Source: Syntrophomonadaceae bacterium (lineage in GTDB: Bacteria; Bacillota_D; Dethiobacteria; DTU022). From it: 6,529 nt of DNA. The stretch is from assembly GCA_003551865.1 (NCBI GenBank), contig PUNU01000028.1, positions 1 through 6,529 of the forward strand, read 5' to 3'. Position numbers and translations under genes: made by a program. Positions within the stretch are counted from its first letter, which is position 1; each line of letters begins with the position of its first letter. Positions 1 to 6,080 of the stretch are shown piece by piece. The notes beneath the pieces were generated by a model that made no database searches, was not told the origin of the DNA, and saw only the letters and a list, made by a program, of their open reading frames with translations.

Positions 1-2
1 GC

Positions 3-1259
3 GGTTACATCCCCGATATGTTCGATCTTCAGACCATGCAGTCCCGCGAAGCCGGCTGCGTGGCAGATTTGCACCGGGAACTGCTTGGAGCTTTAAACAG
101 CCCCATCGGAGAGGTGGACCTGCCCCGGTTGCCTGAGGCCCAAAAGATAGCCGTTGTTGTCAATGATATTACCAGGCCCGTTCCCACCAGGGAGGTGCTG
201 AGTTCCCTTTTGGAATGGTTGAAAACTTATGGTGTCACCGCTTCCCGGCTGAAAATAATGATCGGCAACGGCCTGCACCGCAGGGCCACCGGGGAAGAAA
301 TTGAATATCTTCTGCCGGAAGCGATAATTAAAAGCAGTACAGTAATAAACCATGACGCCTACAATACGGAGGAGCTGGTGGAAGTAGGTCGTACTACCCG
401 GGACACACCGGTGTTTATAAATCGCTGCTACCCGGATTGCGATTACCGGATCGTGATCGGGATGATTGAACCGCATCAGTTTGTCGGTTTCACCGGAGGC
501 GCCAAAGGTGCGGTGATCGGTCTCAGTGGAGAGAAGACCATCAGCTCCAATCACAAAAAGCTGGTTGAGAAGGGAGCAGAACCGGGAAGATTAGCCGGCA
601 ACCCGGTCCGCGAAGAAATTGATGAAATCGGCGGTATAATCGGTATCGACTTGATTTTGAATGTCGTGTTAAACCGGGAGAAAAAGGTGGTCAAAGCCGT
701 GGCGGGCCACTACCTTGAAGCCCACCGGGAGGGAGTAAAAATATCTGATTCCCTTTCGCGTGTGCTTTTTGATGCCCCTGCCGACCTGGTAATCGCCGCC
801 CCCGGAGGCTATCCCAAGGACGCCACTTTGTACCAGGCCCAGAAAGCCCTTTACCACGCAGAAAAGGTGGTTAAAGAGGGAGGGACCATAATCCTGGTAG
901 CCCGCCTGGACGAAGGTATCGGAGATGAAATGTTTGCAGAAAAGCTCGGGCAGTTTTCCTCACCGGAAGCTGTGCTGGAAGACTTTTATAGCCACCCTTT
1001 TAGGATCAGGGCCCATAAAGCTTATCTCTGGTGCCGCACCCTGGTGAAGGTGCGCACGATCCTGGTTTCGGCCGATATACGTCAGGGGCTCCCTGAAATT
1101 ATGAAAGTTGAGTGTCTCTCTTCCCTCCAGGAGGCGCTGGAAAAAACCCCGGGCAATCAACTGCCTTCAGGATCAAGAATTTGTTTAATGCCGAACGCCC
1201 TGTCTGTAGTCCCGGTGCTGCAGCCAAACGGTCCAGAAGATTTGGAAGAGGCAAAATAA
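3..1259 (+). CDS. larA: LarA-family nickel-dependent 2-hydroxyacid (lactate) racemase, 5' partial
   Basis: LarA enzymes interconvert D- and L-lactate, or other 2-hydroxyacids, in the cytoplasm using a nickel-pincer nucleotide cofactor. Counting from the ATG at 18, the family motifs are present: NDITRP (49-54), GLHRRAT (85-91), EPHQFVGFTGGAKG (151-164), SNHKK (177-181) and GGYPKDATLYQ (263-273). H87, H153, K163 and H179 match the spacing of H108, H174, K184 (cofactor-bearing lysine) and H200 of Lactiplantibacillus LarA, with an offset of 21. That offset, the open frame before the ATG (reading GYIPD) and the lack of a ribosome site there indicate that the true start lies upstream of the window, with roughly 15 residues missing. 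The stop is TAA at 1257. No larB, larC or larE (cofactor synthesis) is visible, so the exact substrate is open: several LarA homologues act on other short or aromatic 2-hydroxyacids. Family assignment is firm; lactate specificity is inferred. Confidence 0.9.
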   Translation, partial: GYIPDMFDLQTMQSREAGCVADLHRELLGALNSPIGEVDLPRLPEAQKIAVVVNDITRPVPTREVLSSLLEWLKTYGVTASRLKIMIGNGLHRRATGEEIEYLLPEAIIKSSTVINHDAYNTEELVEVGRTTRDTPVFINRCYPDCDYRIVIGMIEPHQFVGFTGGAKGAVIGLSGEKTISSNHKKLVEKGAEPGRLAGNPVREEIDEIGGIIGIDLILNVVLNREKKVVKAVAGHYLEAHREGVKISDSLSRVLFDAPADLVIAAPGGYPKDATLYQAQKALYHAEKVVKEGGTIILVARLDEGIGDEMFAEKLGQFSSPEAVLEDFYSHPFRIRAHKAYLWCRTLVKVRTILVSADIRQGLPEIMKVECLSSLQEALEKTPGNQLPSGSRICLMPNALSVVPVLQPNGPEDLEEAK

Positions 1260-1336
1260 AGAACGGGGTAAGATCTTGAGTGCAGTGGGTGCCAAGAAAT
1301 TGGCTTAAATGGCTCAGAGGTTTTTCTGCTTTATAT

Positions 1337-1480
1337 TTAAGCATTCAAAACCTCCCGCAGGTAACGCTGCCGGTAATACATGAAATCAAAATATTCCCGG
1401 TAGGTTTGCACTTCAAAAGCAGTGCGTTTCTTGTCATCATGGACATAAAGCTTTATTCCTTTTGACCGCACTTTCTCCAA
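1337..1480 (-). CDS. small hypothetical protein, 47 codons, possibly the remnant of a larger gene
   Basis: This reverse-strand frame begins at TTG (1480), just after an in-frame TAG, and ends at TAA (1339-1337). It reads LEKVRSKGIKLYVHDDKK, then a segment dense in aromatic and charged residues (TYREYFDFMYYRQRYLREV, about residues 26-44), ending LNA. The composition and codon mix (TAT and TAC for Tyr, CGG and CGC for Arg, GAA and GAG for Glu) look like genuine coding sequence; the other frames here do not. I do not recognise the family. There is no convincing Shine-Dalgarno for the TTG. A GTG three codons in has GGAG only 3 nt ahead of it. I see no good promoter on this strand. The 5' end overlaps the divergent ABC-F promoter, which argues either for a small gene with an unusual start or for a decayed 3' fragment. 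Confidence 0.4.
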   Translation of the reverse strand: MEKVRSKGIKLYVHDDKKRTAFEVQTYREYFDFMYYRQRYLREVLNA

Positions 1481-1490
1481 CCGCTATAAT
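1462..1490 (+). promoter_or_regulatory. sigma-A promoter of the ABC-F gene
   Basis: A TTGACC -35 box (1462-1467) and a perfect TATAAT -10 box (1485-1490) are separated by exactly 17 bp. Transcription would start near 1497, giving a leader of about 40 nt before the ATG at 1538. That is too short for the attenuator or leader-peptide control seen ahead of some inducible resistance ABC-F genes. A GGGGGAG ribosome site lies at 1526-1532, 5 nt before the ATG. Confidence 0.8.
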
Positions 1491-1537
1491 GAGATCCGGT
1501 AACGAAAATATCTTAAACAGCTGCCGGGGGAGCGTCC

Positions 1538-3463
1538 ATGCCCTTATTGACCCTTTCAAACATCAGCAAAGCATACGGTTCCGATCCCGTCCTCGAAAGG
1601 ATCTCGCTAAAGGTGCAGCACGGCGAAAAGTGCGGCCTGATCGGACCCAACGCTTCGGGCAAAACCACCCTGTTAAGAATAATAGCCGGCGAGCTTGAGG
1701 CCGACGAGGGGGCGGTGCACCTGGCCCGCGGAGCCCGGATCGGTTACCTGCCCCAGCAGCCGCACCCTTTGAGCGAAGGAAGCCTGCGCCGCCATCTCGA
1801 GCATCCCCTGAGCCATGTTTTTATCATGAAAGAAGAGATTGAAACCCTGGAAAAAGCAATCGCCAACCGGGCCGAAAAAGAAGGCGCCGCCCTGCAGGAA
1901 CACCTCGAGCGCTACGCGGAGCTGACCGAACGCTTCGAAGAAGAGGGGGGCTATTTAATAGAAAGCAAGCTGATCGGGGTGGCCAAAGGGCTGGGTTTCA
2001 GCGAGGCCGACCTGGGGCGCGATCTCTCCACTTTCAGCGGCGGAGAAAAAACCCGGGCCCGCCTGGCCGGCCTGCTCCTGCAGGAGCAGGACCTGCTCTT
2101 ACTCGACGAGCCGACCAACTTTCTCGACCTGGACGCACTGCAGTGGTTGGAAAAGTACCTGCATGAGCTATCCTGCGCCCTCATCGTGGTCAGCCATGAC
2201 CGCTACTTCCTCGACCGGGCGGTGAAACGCATTTTCGCCCTCCAGGGAACGAAGGTCAAAACCTACAGCGGAAACTACAGCGCCTTCCAGCGGCAGCTTA
2301 ATGAAGAGCTTTTAAACAGTGAGCGTGAGCGCAGGCACCTTGAGCTGATCAAAGCCAGAGAAGAGCGGCTGGTGCGCGAGGCCAAAGGCGACGAGCGCTC
2401 CCAGCGTCAGGCGAAAAGCCGCCAAAAACGCCTCGAAAAAATGGATTCGGTCGAGCTCCCGCCCCGGGAACAGAACTTCAAACTGGGTTTGGGCTACAGC
2501 GGGCGCAGCGGCCGCCAGGTGGCCATTTTCGATCGGGTCGGCATATCCTACGAGGGCGCGCCCGTTTTTGCCGATCTCACCTTTGAAATTCGCTGGGGGG
2601 ACCGCATCGCCCTGGTTGGTCCAAACGGATCCGGTAAGACCACCCTGCTCAAGCTGATCTCCGGTGAGCTGCAGCCCACCTCCGGCAGCATCCGCCTCGG
2701 TTCCTCGGTCCGGGTAACCTACTTTTCCCAGGAGCAGGAACAGCTCGATCCCCACCGCAGCCTGCTTGAAACGATCACCGCCGCTTCCGAACTCGATCAG
2801 AAAGAGGCCCGTAATCACCTCGGCCGCTACCTCTTTCGCGGTGATGATGTATTCAAGCGGGTATCTGAGTTAAGCGGCGGCGAAAAAAGCCGCCTGGCCC
2901 TGGCCCGCCTGGCCTTGAACAGCGGCAACTGCCTTTTGATGGACGAGCCTACCAGCCACCTCGACCTGCCCGCCCTGGAAGAGGTGGAAAACGTGCTCGC
3001 CGGTTATCCCGGCACCCTGGTCATCGTTTCCCACGACCGCTATTTCCTCAAAGGGTTGGCCAACCGGGTATTCGAGCTGGGCGGGGGGAAACTGACGATC
3101 TTTGAGCGCAGCTTTGAAGAGTATCTCGAATTTAAAGAATCAGCGGTGGAGAAGTCGCGCAAAAGCAAAGATGGAAAAGCGGAAGAAAATAAGCGGCGCC
3201 GCGAAGAGAACCGCCGCCGCCAGGCCGAGCAGAGGGAAGAGCGCCGCTTGAAAGACGAACAGGCCCGCCTGGAAAAGGCGATCGAGGAAAAGGAGGCGGC
3301 AGTTGCCCGCCTCGAAAAAACTCTCTCCGACCCGGCTCATTACGGGGATCACCACCGCCTGGCCGGGCTGGGCCGCGAGCTTGAAGAGGAAAAAAGCGAG
3401 CTCGAGCGCCTGCTGTGGCGGTGGGAAGAGCTGACCGCCCGGCTCGAACAGCCTCCCCACTGA
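1538..3463 (+). CDS. ABC-F family ATP-binding protein (ribosome-associated, Uup/YdiF-like)
   Basis: Soluble tandem ABC ATPase of 641 residues without membrane segments, the ABC-F layout. Such proteins bind the ribosomal E site and rescue or tune translation, or protect against antibiotics. Domain 1: Walker A GPNASGKTT (36-44), signature STFSGGE (164-170), Walker B with LLLLDEPTNFLDL (186-198), H-loop SHD (219-221). A charged linker, about 240-325, is the P-site tRNA interaction motif region. Domain 2: Walker A GPNGSGKTT (361-369), signature SELSGGE (443-449), LLMDEPTSHLDL (466-477), H-loop SHD (498-500). A Lys/Arg/Glu-rich coiled-coil tail (about 535-637) resembles the C-terminal domain of Uup and YdiF. 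In site 1 the D-loop reads NFLD where NHLD is usual. The start follows GGGGGAG with a 5-nt gap. Its own promoter, and 22 bp to the convergent vapC, make it monocistronic. A housekeeping role is likelier than resistance, but sequence alone does not settle this. Confidence 0.93.
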   Translation: MPLLTLSNISKAYGSDPVLERISLKVQHGEKCGLIGPNASGKTTLLRIIAGELEADEGAVHLARGARIGYLPQQPHPLSEGSLRRHLEHPLSHVFIMKEEIETLEKAIANRAEKEGAALQEHLERYAELTERFEEEGGYLIESKLIGVAKGLGFSEADLGRDLSTFSGGEKTRARLAGLLLQEQDLLLLDEPTNFLDLDALQWLEKYLHELSCALIVVSHDRYFLDRAVKRIFALQGTKVKTYSGNYSAFQRQLNEELLNSERERRHLELIKAREERLVREAKGDERSQRQAKSRQKRLEKMDSVELPPREQNFKLGLGYSGRSGRQVAIFDRVGISYEGAPVFADLTFEIRWGDRIALVGPNGSGKTTLLKLISGELQPTSGSIRLGSSVRVTYFSQEQEQLDPHRSLLETITAASELDQKEARNHLGRYLFRGDDVFKRVSELSGGEKSRLALARLALNSGNCLLMDEPTSHLDLPALEEVENVLAGYPGTLVIVSHDRYFLKGLANRVFELGGGKLTIFERSFEEYLEFKESAVEKSRKSKDGKAEENKRRREENRRRQAEQREERRLKDEQARLEKAIEEKEAAVARLEKTLSDPAHYGDHHRLAGLGRELEEEKSELERLLWRWEELTARLEQPPH

Positions 3464-3485
3464 AGCGACACCGGCAGTTGAAAAT

Positions 3486-3893
3486 TTAGGGAGTGAGCAG
3501 GCATTTAACTTTTTTCATTTTTGCCAGTTCCACCAGGCGCCTGTCCAATGACAAGAGTCCTGCTGCATTTTTTTTCAAACAGGCGGCCAGGTACGAAGCG
3601 TCATAAGCAGAGCTGTTCAACTGGCAGGCCAGGTTAAAAGCTTCTGCATGCAATTCACAGGCCGGGATGAACTCATTGACCAAATTTTTACAGTCTAAAT
3701 TTCGTTCTAGCAGGAATTTGTAGGCCAACAAGCCTTGCCGGTAATATTTCCAAAGCACATTTGCGACCTCGTATAGATAAAGGGAGGGGGCGGCGATCCA
3801 TGCGGATTCTTTTAAAATGTTGGCGATTTCCTGGCTCTTGGCCCGCCCCAGGGCCAGTTCTACGGCGGCATTAGCGTCGATTACTGTAATCAT
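3486..3893 (-). CDS. vapC: VapC-type PIN-domain ribonuclease toxin
   Basis: 135-residue single PIN domain. PIN toxins are Mg2+-dependent RNases that cut tRNA, rRNA or mRNA when free of antitoxin. The acidic active-site set is complete: D6 (in VIDANAAV), E42 (in LYEVANVLW), D98 (in AYDASYLA) and D117 (in LLSLDRRL), so the enzyme should be active. The ATG at 3893 overlaps the vapB stop as ATGA, so translation is probably coupled. It also has a Shine-Dalgarno of its own, GGGAGG at 3909-3904, 10 nt upstream and inside vapB. The gene ends 22 bp from the convergent ABC-F gene. The RNA target cannot be read from the sequence. Confidence 0.9.
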   Translation of the reverse strand: MITVIDANAAVELALGRAKSQEIANILKESAWIAAPSLYLYEVANVLWKYYRQGLLAYKFLLERNLDCKNLVNEFIPACELHAEAFNLACQLNSSAYDASYLAACLKKNAAGLLSLDRRLVELAKMKKVKCLLTP

Positions 3894-4135
3894 CTGTCCC
3901 GATCCTCCCTGAGCAGTTGAACCGGATCGGGAAGCTGCTCTCCGGTTTCAGGAGGATTCGCCAGCATCTTATCAATCAGGATTGATGTATGTTCCTGCCG
4001 GTGGCTGTCAGTTTCCAGGGATTTTTCTAGAAGATAGACCGTTTCTTGAGCAATACTGCGCCTTTTTGCTTTGGCTCTTTCCACAATTTTGCGGTAAATA
4101 TGCTCTGGCAAATTGCGCACTTGTAAAGTAGGCAT
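3890..4135 (-). CDS. vapB: VapB-type antitoxin (ribbon-helix-helix, FitA-like)
   Basis: 81-residue antitoxin partner of the overlapping vapC. The N-terminus (MPTLQVRNLPEHIYRKI) has the beta strand and first helix of a FitA/Arc-type ribbon-helix-helix DNA-binding fold, followed by a second helix around SIAQETVYLLEKSL (27-40). The polar, Pro-rich tail (about 50-81) should wrap around the toxin and cover its active site. I chose the ATG at 4135, which has AAAGGAG 11 nt upstream. A longer reading from TTG at 4168 adds 11 residues, but that codon sits on the promoter -10 box, upstream of the expected transcript start, and has no ribosome site. The dimer, alone or with VapC, probably represses the operon through the palindrome at 4190-4204. 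Confidence 0.87.
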   Translation of the reverse strand: MPTLQVRNLPEHIYRKIVERAKAKRRSIAQETVYLLEKSLETDSHRQEHTSILIDKMLANPPETGEQLPDPVQLLREDRDR

Positions 4136-4146
4136 TGCTGAACCAG

Positions 4147-4153
4147 CTCCTTT
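4147..4153 (-). promoter_or_regulatory. ribosome binding site of vapB
   Basis: AAAGGAG on the minus strand, 11 nt before the ATG at 4135. It lies inside the longer TTG-initiated reading frame and supports the shorter 81-residue antitoxin. Confidence 0.65.
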
Positions 4154-4167
4154 GTGTTTATAAGTCA

Positions 4168-4196
4168 ATTATACTCTCAACCGCCGATGCATGCAA
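4168..4196 (-). promoter_or_regulatory. sigma-A promoter of vapBC
   Basis: On the minus strand, TTGCAT (4196-4191) and a perfect TATAAT (4173-4168) are separated by 17 bp. The transcript should start near 4161, about 25 nt before the vapB ATG, which leaves room for the AAAGGAG site. The -35 box lies within the palindrome at 4190-4204. Confidence 0.8.
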
Positions 4197-4204
4197 TATG
4201 CATG
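4190..4204. promoter_or_regulatory. palindromic operator candidate of vapBC
   Basis: CATGCA (4190-4195), ATA, TGCATG (4199-4204) form a perfect 6-bp inverted repeat. It covers the vapBC -35 box and a few bases further upstream. Ribbon-helix-helix antitoxins usually bind short inverted repeats in their own promoters, so autoregulation is the natural reading. Binding is inferred, not shown. Confidence 0.55.
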
Positions 4205-4351
4205 AAAGAAAAGGTTGGAGTTATACATCTTTCCTTGTATTCATAAATACTGGTGCCCTGCCGACGTGTTGAGAGCGTAATTTGGCAATTTTTGCAACAA
4301 CTGCGCATTAAAAACAGAACAAACTTAGCTGAATATTAACCGGACCGCTAT

Positions 4352-4380
4352 TTGCATAACTACTTTACCGACGCTATAAT
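4352..4380 (+). promoter_or_regulatory. sigma-A promoter of the tsaE operon
   Basis: TTGCAT (4352-4357) and a perfect TATAAT (4375-4380) with a 17-bp spacer. Transcription would start near 4387, leaving a leader of about 23 nt that carries AGGAG (4401-4405), only 4 nt from the tsaE ATG. It is divergent from the vapBC promoter, about 155 bp away. Confidence 0.78.
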
Positions 4381-4409
4381 TAGGTAACAAAAAAGGAAAC
4401 AGGAGCGTT

Positions 4410-4931
4410 ATGGAGCAGGGAGAAGCCTATTTAACCACACGCAAAGAAGAAGAAACCGCCCATATCGGCGAAGTCCTGGGGCGGGTTTTGAAGCGGCCCC
4501 TGGTGGTTGCTCTGCAGGGCGAACTGGGGACAGGCAAAACAGTTTTTGTGCGCGGTGCCGCCCGCGGTCTCGAGGTAAAAGAGCAGGTTTCGAGCCCGAC
4601 CTTTGTCCTGCTGAAAATTTACAGTGGACGCCTGCCCGTGTATCATTTTGACTTTTACCGGCTATCGGCGGATGATGACATCTTAGAGCTGGGCTTTGAA
4701 GAATACCTGCCCGGGGACGGGACTGCCTTTATCGAGTGGCCCGAACGCCTTCCGCACCTCCTACCGCCGCACTACCTGCAGGTAAATTTGGAACGCTTTG
4801 ATGACAAAATGGGCGAAGGCCGCCGGATCTGGTTTGTTCCTTTCGGCGAAGAAGCCGCAGGTGCAGTGGAAGCGCTGTTCGAAGCGGTCATCTGGTGCAT
4901 AGACGGCACTCTGCTCAGGGAAAAACAGTAA
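4410..4931 (+). CDS. tsaE: TsaE, ATPase for tRNA t6A37 threonylcarbamoylation
   Basis: TsaE is the P-loop ATPase that works with TsaB and TsaD in the bacterial cytoplasm to transfer threonylcarbamoyl to A37 of ANN-decoding tRNAs; it is needed for multiple turnover of the complex. At 173 residues it is slightly longer than the usual 150-160. Visible motifs: Walker A GELGTGKT (37-44), the switch-like SSPTFVL (61-67), HFDFYRL (79-85) and EWPERLP (109-115), all characteristic of the family. The C-terminus past about residue 145 is a non-conserved extension. The ATG follows AGGAG by 4 nt. The next gene begins 37 nt after the stop, so it is probably cotranscribed. In Firmicutes tsaE normally directly precedes tsaB (then rimI, tsaD); here a lipoprotein gene and a repeat-rich gap come between. 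Confidence 0.95.
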   Translation: MEQGEAYLTTRKEEETAHIGEVLGRVLKRPLVVALQGELGTGKTVFVRGAARGLEVKEQVSSPTFVLLKIYSGRLPVYHFDFYRLSADDDILELGFEEYLPGDGTAFIEWPERLPHLLPPHYLQVNLERFDDKMGEGRRIWFVPFGEEAAGAVEALFEAVIWCIDGTLLREKQ

Positions 4932-4968
4932 ACCATACCCCGACAGATGAAAGGAAGTATGCTGCTTT

Positions 4969-5745
4969 ATGTTTAACAAGCGAAACACTTTAATTTTATT
5001 AATTTTAGCCGTATTTACATTGGCCGCCCTGATTTTACCCGGCTGCCAGTACAGGGGGACAATCTCCTATGAGGGCGGCACCTACAGGGGCCAGATCCAG
5101 GGCGGCAAACCCCACGGCGAAGGAAACTGGACTCACCCCGATGGTGACGTGTACGAAGGAGAGTGGAAAGAAGGCCAGAGGCACGGCCAGGGCCGAATCG
5201 TCCTGCCCGACGGCACCACCTACGAGGGAGAATTCAAAGAAGGCCTGATCCACGGTGAAGGAGAGCTCACCGCTCCTTCGGGCCTGCGCTATGAAGGCGA
5301 GTTCGAAGACGGTCTCGCTCACGGCCAGGGTCTTAAAATAAAGCCGGACGGTACCATCTACGACGGAAAATTTAAAGAGGGCAAGTACCACGGCCATGGC
5401 ACCTACACCTATCCCGACGGAACGATATATGAAGGTGAATTTAAAGACCACGCCTTTAACGGAGAAGGGACACTTATAACCGCCGACGGAATGGAATATG
5501 AAGGCGAATTTAAAGACGACGAATTTCACGGCTACGGTGTGCTGCGTTTCCCCGACGGTGACCAGAAGTATGAAGGAGAGTTCAAAAACGGCAGGTTCCA
5601 CGGCGAAGGTACCATGTATTATCCCGAAGGCGACGTATACGAAGGAGAGTGGAAAGAAGGCCAGTTCCACGGCGAGGGGAAATATATTTTCGAAGACGGC
5701 ACCGAGTTGGAAGGGACCTTCGAAGAACACGAATTCGTTCAATAG
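4969..5745 (+). CDS. MORN-repeat lipoprotein
   Basis: 258 residues. The N-terminus MFNKRNTLILLILAVF is a basic and hydrophobic signal ending in a lipobox, LPGC, with the lipidated cysteine at C26, so the mature protein should be anchored to the outer face of the cytoplasmic membrane. The rest is almost entirely MORN repeats: nine full 23-residue units from about residue 37 to 244 (pattern YEGEFKxGxxHGxGxxxxPDG, tyrosines at 39, 62, 85, 108, 131, 154, 177, 201 and 224) plus a degenerate tenth at the C-terminus. Unit 7 is followed by one extra residue. No catalytic domain is attached. MORN repeats form an elongated beta-hairpin ladder, elsewhere linked to membrane, lipid or protein contact; the function here is unknown. 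AAGGAAG lies 11 nt before the ATG. Position after tsaE suggests cotranscription. Confidence 0.9.
   Translation: MFNKRNTLILLILAVFTLAALILPGCQYRGTISYEGGTYRGQIQGGKPHGEGNWTHPDGDVYEGEWKEGQRHGQGRIVLPDGTTYEGEFKEGLIHGEGELTAPSGLRYEGEFEDGLAHGQGLKIKPDGTIYDGKFKEGKYHGHGTYTYPDGTIYEGEFKDHAFNGEGTLITADGMEYEGEFKDDEFHGYGVLRFPDGDQKYEGEFKNGRFHGEGTMYYPEGDVYEGEWKEGQFHGEGKYIFEDGTELEGTFEEHEFVQ
5077..5700 (+). repeat. nine tandem MORN-coding units (69-bp period)
   Basis: Codons 37-244 of the lipoprotein gene form nine in-frame 69-bp units, with one extra codon after unit 7. Most have diverged at the DNA level, but units 2 (5146-5178) and 9 (5632-5664) share 33 bp with a single mismatch (G at 5151, A at 5637), although 486 bp apart. 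Confidence 0.85.
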
Positions 5746-5860
5746 AAGGGGCAGGATGCAAAATTCCCTTCCTGCTGCTAAGCTCTTTTCCGGGATATTA
5801 AAGGATTGGTTTTTTTACAGCACCTCTTTTTCTGGATGAGAAATGAAAAAACCTTCCTAC

Positions 5861-6000
5861 TTGATGGAGAAACACAGACTTGATGGGGGAGCACAGATAC
5901 TCCCTCCCCCTTGATAGGGAGCACAAACCTTCTCCCTCCCCCTTGATAGGGAGCACAAACCTTCTCCCTCCCCCTTGAGGGGGGAGGGTCGGGGTGGGGG
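5861..6000. repeat. 32-bp tandem repeat array with inverted-repeat core
   Basis: Two identical 32-bp units start at 5911 and 5943 (TTGATAGGGAGCACAAACCT followed by a C/T-rich end TCTCCCTCCCCC). Before them is a diverged 31-bp unit at 5880 and a shortened one of 19 bp at 5861. After them, a terminal partial unit begins TTGAGG at 5975 and continues into G-runs. Within each join, CTCCCT can pair with AGGGAG of the next unit (for example 5932-5937 with 5948-5953). The core resembles intergenic palindromic repeats that are scattered through many bacterial genomes and yield spurious reverse-strand proteins with PSPLKGEG-like motifs. Confidence 0.85.
5966..6000 (+). other. hairpin and G-quadruplex-forming motif
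   Basis: CCCTCCCCC (5966-5974) pairs perfectly with GGGGGAGGG (5980-5988) around a 5-nt loop. The same plus strand carries four consecutive G-runs (5979-5984, 5986-5988, 5991-5994, 5996-6000) joined by loops of 1, 2 and 1 nt, a strong quadruplex pattern on the non-template strand and in the RNA. A third option is TGGGGGT (5995-6001) pairing with ACCCCCA (6014-6020). Folding is predicted by inspection only. Confidence 0.6.
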
Positions 6001-6080
6001 TGAAAAAAGTCTTACCCCCAGTGCCGTGGAGAGTCGGAATGACAGTAACACAGGCATTACCAGGACAGATGTTATCAAAC

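Noticed and set aside
1291..1325. Terminator for larA: GCCAA-GAAA-TTGGC stem at 1291-1304 with a T5 run at 1321
   Set aside because: The stem is only 5 bp and the T-run is 16 bases away, so it does not fit an intrinsic terminator.
4136..4168. N-terminal extension of vapB from a TTG at 4168 (92 residues)
   Set aside because: The TTG lies in the promoter -10 box and upstream of the likely transcript start; there is no ribosome site for it, while AAAGGAG serves the ATG at 4135.
4244..4324. Minus-strand open stretch reading NAQLLQKLPNYALNTSAGHQ between vapB and tsaE
   Set aside because: Bounded by stops on both sides, no ATG or ribosome site, 27 codons only. It might be a gene or repeat remnant, but I cannot support it from the sequence.
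4959..4976. Five-codon frame (MLLYV) overlapping the MORN gene start
   Set aside because: Its ATG is only 1-3 nt from the Shine-Dalgarno bases, too close for efficient use; the ATG at 4969 leads straight into a clear lipoprotein signal.
5035..5742. Long minus-strand frame of 235 codons opposite the MORN gene
   Set aside because: It is a shadow of the repetitive MORN coding frame; its periodic hydrophobic pattern simply mirrors the repeats, and the plus strand has the lipobox and the ribosome site.
5756..5839. 27-codon frame just after the MORN gene (MQNSLPAAKLFSGILKDWFF...)
   Set aside because: An AAGGGG sits 4 nt upstream, but the frame is short, its composition is unremarkable and nothing else supports translation.
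5861..6000. Possible CRISPR array because of the regular 32-bp period
   Set aside because: The units abut directly and are identical over their full length, with no unique spacers between them; no cas genes are in the window.
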